In this document: piece after piece, positions 1 to 5,060 of the stretch | How the letters are laid out: every line of letters starts with the position of its first letter | How positions within the stretch are numbered: the stretch's first letter is position 1 | Assembly (NCBI GenBank): GCA_035552775.1 | Contig: DASZKW010000054.1 | Location: 1-6,179 of the forward strand | Direction: 5' to 3' | From: DASZKW01 sp035552775 | Lineage (GTDB): Bacteria; Actinomycetota; Acidimicrobiia; Acidimicrobiales; Palsa-688 | Length of the DNA: 6,179 nucleotides | Translations under genes and position numbers: made by a program | The notes under the pieces: generated by a model | What the model was told of the DNA's origin: nothing | The model's input: the letters and a program-made list of their open reading frames with translations, nothing else | Databases searched by the model: none

Positions 1-419
1 TCGCCGCCGAGGAACTGGTCCTGAACGAACCGTCGACCGGCTCGGAGTCCGACCTCGAGCGTGCCACCCACACCGCCCGGGACATGGCCGGCCGCTACGG
101 GATGAGCGAGCGCCTGGGACGGGCACACGTGCTCAAACAGCAAGGCGAGGTGTTCCTCGGCCGCGACTACATGGCCGGCCAGGAGATCTCCCAGCCCACA
201 CTCGAGCACCTCGACGCCGAGGTGAGGAGCATCCTCGAGGCGCAGGAGTCCGTCGCCCGCACGATCGTGTCGTCCAACCTGGCCGTGCTGCACCGCCTCG
301 CTTCGACGCTCATCGCCCAGGAGACCTTGCAGGGCGAGCCCTTGGACGAGGTGCTCGCCGCCGTCAGCCCTCACCGCGACGGGCTGCTGGCGCCCGACGC
401 CCAAGCCGACTCTCGATAA
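1..419 (+). CDS. ftsH: FtsH-type ATP-dependent zinc metalloprotease, C-terminal fragment (5' end outside window)
   Basis: Membrane-anchored AAA+ protease that degrades misfolded membrane proteins and short-lived regulators; only the last 138 residues of the M41 peptidase domain are present, read in frame from base 3 to the TAA at 417-419. The fragment opens with AAEELV, followed by EPSTGSESDLERAT and then GRYGMSERLG, the usual order downstream of the HEXXH helix in FtsH. By family knowledge the Asp of the SDLERAT segment (about base 51) is the third zinc ligand. GEVFLGRD, an LDAEVRSIL helix, a 'NLAVLHRLASTLIAQETLQG' helix and an 'LDEVLA' end follow the normal FtsH C-terminal pattern, so the protein looks intact here, with only a short acidic tail. 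The ATPase module, HEXXH motif and transmembrane segments must lie to the left. It points toward the leftward glycan operon and is probably unrelated to it in function. Confidence 0.93.
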   Translation, partial: AAEELVLNEPSTGSESDLERATHTARDMAGRYGMSERLGRAHVLKQQGEVFLGRDYMAGQEISQPTLEHLDAEVRSILEAQESVARTIVSSNLAVLHRLASTLIAQETLQGEPLDEVLAAVSPHRDGLLAPDAQADSR

Positions 420-450
420 GACCGAGCCGAACGGCCCACGGTTCGAGGTC
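420..450. terminator. weak hairpin between convergent genes, possible terminator
   Basis: Just after the ftsH stop, CGAAC (428-432) pairs with GTTCG (441-445) around an 8-nt loop. An outer GACC (420-423) can pair with GGTC (447-450) across an asymmetric internal loop. There is no T tract on either side, so this is not a textbook intrinsic terminator. Its place in a 75-bp gap between two converging genes is the main reason to list it. The rest of the gap up to 494 shows nothing else. Confidence 0.3.
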
Positions 451-494
451 GGCGATGGGACGGCGCGTGCGGTGCGGACCGGGTAGGGCGGCGC

Positions 495-1367
495 TTAAAA
501 CCGGCGGGCGCTGACGTCGGCCAGGTAGCGGCTCGCGTCGAAGGGATACGGAACGGGCAGCAGACCTGCGTCGCGCCGGCGGCGGAACTCGTCGTTGGCG
601 CTGCGCTCCCAGCGCTCTCCGGCCCGATCGGTGCCGGCCACGAGCTCGTCTACCAGGTCCGGCCGGCGGGCTTTCCAGGCGCGCAGCAGGCCGGACAGGT
701 GCATGTGGTGGGCGGCCACCTCGTTGGACGTGGCGTAGCCGGACGGCTCGACACCCCGGGGGTGGAACACGGCCGCTCCCGGCACGTACACGGTCCGCAG
801 CCCCTCGGCCCGGACACGCCACGACAGGTCGACGTCGTCGCCGTGGAGGAAAAACGCCTCGTCGAAACCGCCCAACCGGACGAACAGCGCTCGGGGTAGG
901 GCGGCGAAGCACCCGGAGCACCAAGGGGTGTCGCCGGTGGCGGGGTCGACCGCCTTGGGGACCTCGACGGGGATCTGGCGGCCGTCGACCATGCCGACAC
1001 CCGGCCGGTCGAGAGCCACGAGCAAGGCGTGCAGCGCGGTGGGTGCCGGGTAGGCGTCGGGGTTCACCATTACGAGGACGTCTTCGTCGGAGTCGGCGGC
1101 CAGGCGGTTCTGGGCCGCGCCGTGACCGAGGTTGTCACCGAAGACTCTCCAGGCGACCGGGACGAGGCTGTCTCGGCCCACACGGGTCCTCTGCCGGTCG
1201 TCGAGGCAGGCAACGGGGGTGCAGTCGCCGACGGCGACGGTGACGGTGGCGGCGCTGCCCTCGTCCACCGCCACCGCGGCGCACGCCCCTACGGCGGCGA
1301 CGAGTCGGGCGCAGGTGTCGACCGGCGTTTCGAAAAGGACGGTCTGGACGCGCACACGGGCCGCCAC
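495..1367 (-). CDS. GT2 family glycosyltransferase, rhamnosyltransferase-like
   Basis: A 290-residue GT-A fold enzyme predicted to move a sugar from a nucleotide-sugar donor onto a growing surface glycan, probably at the cytoplasmic membrane face. Visible motifs: an N-terminal beta strand VQTVLFETP (7-15), NLGHGAAQN (79-87; the usual NxGFGxAxN nucleotide-sugar segment), NPDAYP (102-107, the NPD form of the DxD metal site common in rhamnosyltransferase-like members), WCSGCFAALPR (149-159), GGFDEAFFLHGDDVDLSWR (166-184, the catalytic acidic/ED-x-SWR region) and VFHPRG (200-205). No transmembrane helix is evident. The start is GTG at 1365-1367, only 3 nt after the TGA of the upstream gene (1371-1373), with no clear Shine-Dalgarno, so translation is probably coupled. 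The C-terminal 60 residues are Arg-rich and not assignable. The family call is firm; donor, acceptor and linkage cannot be read from sequence. Confidence 0.88.
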   Translation of the reverse strand: MAARVRVQTVLFETPVDTCARLVAAVGACAAVAVDEGSAATVTVAVGDCTPVACLDDRQRTRVGRDSLVPVAWRVFGDNLGHGAAQNRLAADSDEDVLVMVNPDAYPAPTALHALLVALDRPGVGMVDGRQIPVEVPKAVDPATGDTPWCSGCFAALPRALFVRLGGFDEAFFLHGDDVDLSWRVRAEGLRTVYVPGAAVFHPRGVEPSGYATSNEVAAHHMHLSGLLRAWKARRPDLVDELVAGTDRAGERWERSANDEFRRRRDAGLLPVPYPFDASRYLADVSARRF

Positions 1368-1370
1368 GAC

Positions 1371-3125
1371 TCAGCCCGGTCGCCGGGCGCGCATCCAGGC
1401 CGCCCCACGGCGCAGCGGCGCCGTCATCCGCCACGACAGCGAAGCGTCCATCGCCCTTCGGCGGTCGTCGGCGGCCTCGAGGCGCTCGGTCATCGCCGCC
1501 AGTTCGTGGGTCAGGTAGGCGAGGTGGTTGCGGTCGCCTTGCAGGCGGGCGAACCACCCGGCGCCCACGAAGACCGGGGTCCGCCCCAACACGTCGGCGA
1601 GGTCCGACGCAGACGCTTCGACGTCTGTGGCGAGGCGCTGATGGACACAGCCGATCGGGGCGACGTCGGCGACGCCGGCGAGCATGGCGGCCAGGAACGC
1701 AAATGCCCACTCGGCCGCCGGTGCGTCCGGCGCGAAGCGCAGCCGGGCGTGGTGGACGAGCGCCACCGGCACGGCGAACGAGCCCAGGGGTAACTGGTTG
1801 GCGGTCAGGTGGCGCCACAGGTCGAAGCGCTCATCGCTCGCCGCGGTGGCGTTGGTCTGGCTGAGCGCAGCGCCCCCGCCGCGGGTCACCGTGCGCTGGT
1901 ACGACCGGAGCCGTACGACGGCACCGGGATGACGGCCGGCGGCGTCGATCAGCACGGCGGTCCAATCGGCGGTCACCACGTCGCCTGCTGTGACGAACGC
2001 CAGCAGGGGGGCGGCCGCCTCCGCGGTTGCGTCGTTGAGACGTCCGGCGGCCGACGGCGCGTCGCTCGCCACGGCACGGGCGCTGCGCCGGAACCCGTCG
2101 TTGAAACCGTCGATCACCTTTTTCACCGACCCGGCGAGCTCGGTGGGGACCGGTACCACGACGTCGAAGTCTGTCCGGTCCTGGGCGGCCAGGCACACGA
2201 GGGTGTCTTCCAGGCCGGCCAGGTCGTCGTCGCCTCCGCGTCCCGCCACCACCACCGTGAGCGCGCCGGCCGCGGCGGTGCCGGCGGGCGCCGAATGCGC
2301 TGCGGTGCCGGGCCGCCGGCGGCGGAAGGCGCGGACGAACTGGTAGGTCTCCGCGGTGTCGTCGGGTAACGACCGCAGCCATTTAACCAGCTCGGCGAGC
2401 GGGGTACCGCCGGCCAGGAACGGGTGGTGTTCGGGGAAATGCTGGTCGGCCGCCTCGCAGACGACGTCGTCGGCGTCGATGGCGGCCAGCCCGCAGCCGG
2501 AGAACCCGGCGACCAGGCGAGCCTCGGTGAACATCGACAGGTGGGTGCGGTCCAGCAGGCCGGTGTCGGTGAGGTCCCAGCGCCCGGCCAGGAGCTTGGC
2601 CGCCACGTCGCGGTGGGCGACGTTTGGCACGCTGGCGACGATCAGCGGGTCACCCCACGCCTCGCTCAGCTCGCCGAGCGCAGCGAGAAGGGCGTCGGGA
2701 TCGGGCAGGTGCTCGATGACGTCGAGGACGAGGACGGCGGCTACCGGCCGGCCGGCGGCAACACCGGCGAGCTGGGCCACGACGTCGTCGGCGGTGATGT
2801 CCAGGCGGTGGGCCTCGTGGCCGCGCTCGGCGAGCGAAGCCAGGCCCTCGGTCACCACGTCGACGCCGACATAGTGGCGATCACCGGCGGCGATCACCTC
2901 CGCCACCCGCCCGAACGAGCAGCCGAGGTCGACCACCAGGCCAGGGCCGCCGTGGCGGGCGACCATGGCCGCGGCCCGCTCGTAGGTGCTCCCGGGCGCC
3001 ACCGCGAAGTCGTAGCGGCCGTGCCCGGTCGCCCGCCCCCCTCCGGTCGGGCGTCCACCTCCGTCGACGCTCGCTCCCAATCGGCCCGCCAAGCCCCGAG
3101 TCGGCTCGTCGCCGTGAGCGTTCAC
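1371..3125 (-). CDS. fused SAM-dependent methyltransferase / degenerate GT2-like protein
   Basis: A 584-residue two-domain protein. Residues about 38-270 form a class I SAM methyltransferase (Methyltransf_23-like): motif I VVDLGCSFGR (64-73), acidic ribose-binding end of strand 2 at VGVDV (86-90), motif DVIEHLPDPDALL (135-147), and the VPNVAH...LLDRTHLSMFT segment (166-200) that is common in sugar and polysaccharide methyltransferases. An Ala/Pro/Gly linker (271-287) leads to a GT-A-like domain (288-about 500) with LEDTLVCLAAQDRTDFDVVV and LLAFVTAGDVVTADW. Here TAGD (379-382) stands where active GT2 enzymes have DxDD, so catalysis by this half is doubtful. A charged helix (about 538-560) and SLSWRMTAPLRRG (562-574), a tail often seen at the C-terminus of multidomain GTs, end the protein. 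The GTG at 3123-3125 was chosen because a -10 box lies 6 nt upstream. Residues 1-35 are Gly/Arg-rich and likely disordered. It is the first gene of the leftward operon. Likely role: methylating or capping a surface glycan (inference). Confidence 0.85.
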   Translation of the reverse strand: MNAHGDEPTRGLAGRLGASVDGGGRPTGGGRATGHGRYDFAVAPGSTYERAAAMVARHGGPGLVVDLGCSFGRVAEVIAAGDRHYVGVDVVTEGLASLAERGHEAHRLDITADDVVAQLAGVAAGRPVAAVLVLDVIEHLPDPDALLAALGELSEAWGDPLIVASVPNVAHRDVAAKLLAGRWDLTDTGLLDRTHLSMFTEARLVAGFSGCGLAAIDADDVVCEAADQHFPEHHPFLAGGTPLAELVKWLRSLPDDTAETYQFVRAFRRRRPGTAAHSAPAGTAAAGALTVVVAGRGGDDDLAGLEDTLVCLAAQDRTDFDVVVPVPTELAGSVKKVIDGFNDGFRRSARAVASDAPSAAGRLNDATAEAAAPLLAFVTAGDVVTADWTAVLIDAAGRHPGAVVRLRSYQRTVTRGGGAALSQTNATAASDERFDLWRHLTANQLPLGSFAVPVALVHHARLRFAPDAPAAEWAFAFLAAMLAGVADVAPIGCVHQRLATDVEASASDLADVLGRTPVFVGAGWFARLQGDRNHLAYLTHELAAMTERLEAADDRRRAMDASLSWRMTAPLRRGAAWMRARRPG

Positions 3126-3131
3126 TGACGA

Positions 3132-3137
3132 ATGCTA
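3132..3137 (-). promoter_or_regulatory. -10 box for the leftward operon, leaderless start
   Basis: On the minus strand this reads TAGCAT, matching the actinobacterial TAnnnT -10 consensus. Exactly 6 nt (TCGTCA) separate it from the GTG at 3125, so transcription would start at the first base of the start codon. No good TTGACA-like -35 is visible at 16-19 bp spacing. No Shine-Dalgarno precedes the GTG, in keeping with leaderless translation. Confidence 0.55.
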
Positions 3138-3252
3138 CCCGCGGGCGTTCTTAGCCCCAGAGTCCCTCATGCTTCTGCCGTGGGAGCAGTCAACGACGTG
3201 ACGCACCGTGCCGAAACGCCCGAAGCAGCCGTTCCGGCCTGATGCGTGCTAG

Positions 3253-3258
3253 TAGTGT
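3253..3258 (+). promoter_or_regulatory. -10 box for the rightward glycosyltransferase gene, leaderless start
   Basis: TAGTGT matches TAnnnT and is followed by 6 nt (GTGCGG... region 3259-3264) before the GTG at 3265, placing the predicted transcription start on the G of the start codon. A possible -35 (GTTCCG, 3231-3236, 16-bp spacer) is poor. The geometry mirrors the divergent promoter on the other strand. The 139-bp divergent region otherwise shows no convincing operator or long palindrome. Confidence 0.55.
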
Positions 3259-3264
3259 GCGGCC

Positions 3265-4977
3265 GTGGCGGCGAGGCTCACGGTCTGCACGATGGTCTCA
3301 AATGTCGAGGACCGCTTCCGTCACTGGGCGGAGCGGGTCCTCGAGGTCGCCGACGAGTTGGTCGTCTGCGTCGATTCGGCCAGCGCCGACGGCACGTTGA
3401 AGCTGGCTCGCTCCCTCGCGGACACCGTCGTCGAGGTGGAACACCAAGACGTCAACCAGGCCGTAATGGACTACGGCGCTCGCCTGGCGACGGGCGAGTG
3501 GATCCTGTGGCTCGACGACGACGAGCTACTCCATCAGGACTTCCCCGACCGGGTCGCCCCCCTCCTCGTGGATCGGTCCTACACCCATTACTGGCAACCG
3601 TGCCGCTGGCTCGTCGACGATGACGGCCTGGCGTGGATCCGCACCTTCCCGTGGTACCCCAACCTGTGCCTGCGCCTGTTTCGCAACCTCGGCGGGGTGT
3701 TCCACCACGCCGGGCGGACCCACAGCCCGTTCGCGGTGGCGGGCGACGGACGCATCGTCGACGACGATGCGCTCGCCATCTGGCACACCGTGTTCCTCAT
3801 CCGCGACCGCCAAGCGCTGGAGGCCAAGGTGGCCCACTACCGGACCCTCGGGGTCTCATGCGAGGAGTACTACCTCCTCCCCGAGGCGGGGCCGCTCAAC
3901 ATCGAACACGTCGACGCCGGTGCCATCATCCGCGAAGCCAGCCCCGAGGCCCGCGCCGACGCCGAGCGACGGTGGCAGCGCCAACGCGGCGCCGACCGGG
4001 AGGTGCCCTTCGTCGACAGCGCCGCCCTCCGGCGCAGCTACGCTCGCCACCGCCGCCAAGCGGACATCTTCGCCGCCGAGTACCTGAGCGATGAAACCCC
4101 GGTCCATGTCGCCGCCAACCAGGGCATCACCGCCGAGGTCACCGTTCGCAATACCTCGGGCCTAGCGTGGCGGACCAGCGGGCTCGGCCCCGGGAGGGTG
4201 GTGCTGTCGCATCACTGGGAACACGACACGGCCGGCGTACTCGTGCGCAACGGTGACGTCTCCCTGCTGCCCCACAGCGTCGAGCCCGGCGAGACGGTGA
4301 CCGTCGTCGCTGGAGCATGGGCACCCTACGAACCCGGCCGTTACACCCTCGTATGGGACCTGCTGGCCGAGGACATCAACTGGTTCTCGGATCGAGGAGT
4401 CACCCCCCGGCGCGTCCCGGTGGAGGTGGTAGCCGCCCACCGGCGCCTGGCACGTCCCCGCACCACAGCCGAGTTGCCGCCCGCCGCCCCCCCGCGGCTG
4501 CCCACCCTGGCGCGCACCGCCACGTGGGTCGCCACCACGCTCGACACCATCAGGTCCCGCTCCGAGATGCGCGGCGCCAACGTCCGGCCCATCACTCCCG
4601 AACGGATCCTCGACTCGCGTGACGGAAGCGGGGTACCGGGGGCGGTGAACGGTCCCCTGGCCGCGGGCGGCGAGCTCCGCCTGGTCGTGGCCGGCCACGT
4701 CGGGGTACCCGACACCGCCATCGGGATCGTCGGTACCGTCGCCGTCGTCGACGCCAACTACAACGGCTACCTGACCATCCGCCCCGCCGGCACGTCGGCA
4801 AGGACGGTCAGCGCCTACTTCACCCAGGAAGCGCCGGCGGCGTCGATGGTCACCGTGGGCTTCGGCGACGGACCGGACCACGGCGCGTTGAGCCTCGTGT
4901 CCTCCGACAACTGGCCCGGACACATCCAGGTGCTCATGGAGGTCGTGGCCTACCTGGAACGTCCCTGCCGGCGCTGA
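3265..4977 (+). CDS. GT2 glycosyltransferase with Ig-like and surface-repeat-type C-terminal domains
   Basis: A 570-residue three-part protein. Residues 1-about 235 are a GT2 domain of the WaaE/SunS-like type: LTVCTMVSNVEDRF (5-18), ELVVCVDSASADGT (31-44), then GEWILWLDDDELL (77-89), in which DDDE (84-87) is an intact DxD metal and donor site; CLRLFRN (135-141) and VFHHAGRTHSP (145-155) follow. Residues about 278-390 are an Ig-like beta domain (AEVTVRNTSGLAWRT, LSHHWE, LLPHSVEPGETVTV, PGRYTLVWDLLAE, NWFSDRGV), a module I recall beside GTs and methyltransferases in other bacteria. A Pro/Arg-rich linker (391-440) leads to a third domain (442-564) related to the repeats of the neighbouring convergent gene. 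No signal peptide or membrane helix is visible, so it should be cytoplasmic. The GTG at 3265 fits a leaderless start, since MAARLTVCTM runs straight into the first GT2 strand. Donor and acceptor are unknown. Confidence 0.87.
   Translation: MAARLTVCTMVSNVEDRFRHWAERVLEVADELVVCVDSASADGTLKLARSLADTVVEVEHQDVNQAVMDYGARLATGEWILWLDDDELLHQDFPDRVAPLLVDRSYTHYWQPCRWLVDDDGLAWIRTFPWYPNLCLRLFRNLGGVFHHAGRTHSPFAVAGDGRIVDDDALAIWHTVFLIRDRQALEAKVAHYRTLGVSCEEYYLLPEAGPLNIEHVDAGAIIREASPEARADAERRWQRQRGADREVPFVDSAALRRSYARHRRQADIFAAEYLSDETPVHVAANQGITAEVTVRNTSGLAWRTSGLGPGRVVLSHHWEHDTAGVLVRNGDVSLLPHSVEPGETVTVVAGAWAPYEPGRYTLVWDLLAEDINWFSDRGVTPRRVPVEVVAAHRRLARPRTTAELPPAAPPRLPTLARTATWVATTLDTIRSRSEMRGANVRPITPERILDSRDGSGVPGAVNGPLAAGGELRLVVAGHVGVPDTAIGIVGTVAVVDANYNGYLTIRPAGTSARTVSAYFTQEAPAASMVTVGFGDGPDHGALSLVSSDNWPGHIQVLMEVVAYLERPCRR
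4588..4956 (+). other. C-terminal RILDSR-type domain of the glycosyltransferase
   Basis: Residues 442-564 of the glycosyltransferase align by eye, in order and with few gaps, to the repeats encoded at 5064-6179. RILDSRDG matches RVCDTRTG; GPLAAGGELRLVVAGHVGVP matches QTLAAGATLAVTIAG...GVP; NGYLTIRPAG matches QGYLTAYADG; and the ending IQVLMEVVAYL matches VIVDVSGYY. The first repeat cysteine is Leu here and no cysteine corresponds to the second. The usual ASN(L/V)N block is replaced by VSAYFTQ. It is a diverged single copy of the same domain. Confidence 0.8.
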
Positions 4978-4991
4978 GCACGGGCGCTGCG

Positions 4992-5033
4992 ACCGGTTCC
5001 CCGGTGGGTCCATGGCCGCGTGGCTTCCGACCC
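4992..5033. terminator. imperfect hairpins between convergent genes, possible bidirectional terminator
   Basis: ACCGG (4992-4996) pairs with CCGGT (5001-5005) around a TTCC tetraloop, starting 15 nt after the glycosyltransferase stop. Next to it GGGTC (5006-5010) can pair with GACCC (5029-5033), with an inner GCC/GGC pair. Neither has a T tract. The 83-bp gap (4978-5060) holds no other recognisable signal. Confidence 0.28.
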
Positions 5034-5060
5034 GGCAACCCCCCAGACGTGACCGGCCCG

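Noticed and set aside
364..924. A minus-strand frame overlapping the ftsH end and the GT2 end
   Set aside because: It is Arg/Pro/Ala-rich, overlaps two supported genes and has no motif.
1135..1818. A 227-codon minus-strand frame bridging the two operon genes
   Set aside because: It overlaps both genes in another frame, and its translation is dominated by Arg and Pro with no domain signature.
2424..3128. A 234-codon open frame on the plus strand opposite the methyltransferase fusion gene
   Set aside because: The minus-strand frame here encodes clear SAM methyltransferase motifs. The plus-strand product is Gly/Val/Asp-rich, matches no family I know, and is a codon-bias shadow. The same holds for the plus-strand frames at 1809-2369 and 2356-2874.
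3633..4094. Plus-strand frames inside the glycosyltransferase gene (also 3620-4087)
   Set aside because: These are alternative frames of a gene with clear GT2 motifs. The translations are Arg/Pro/Thr low-complexity.
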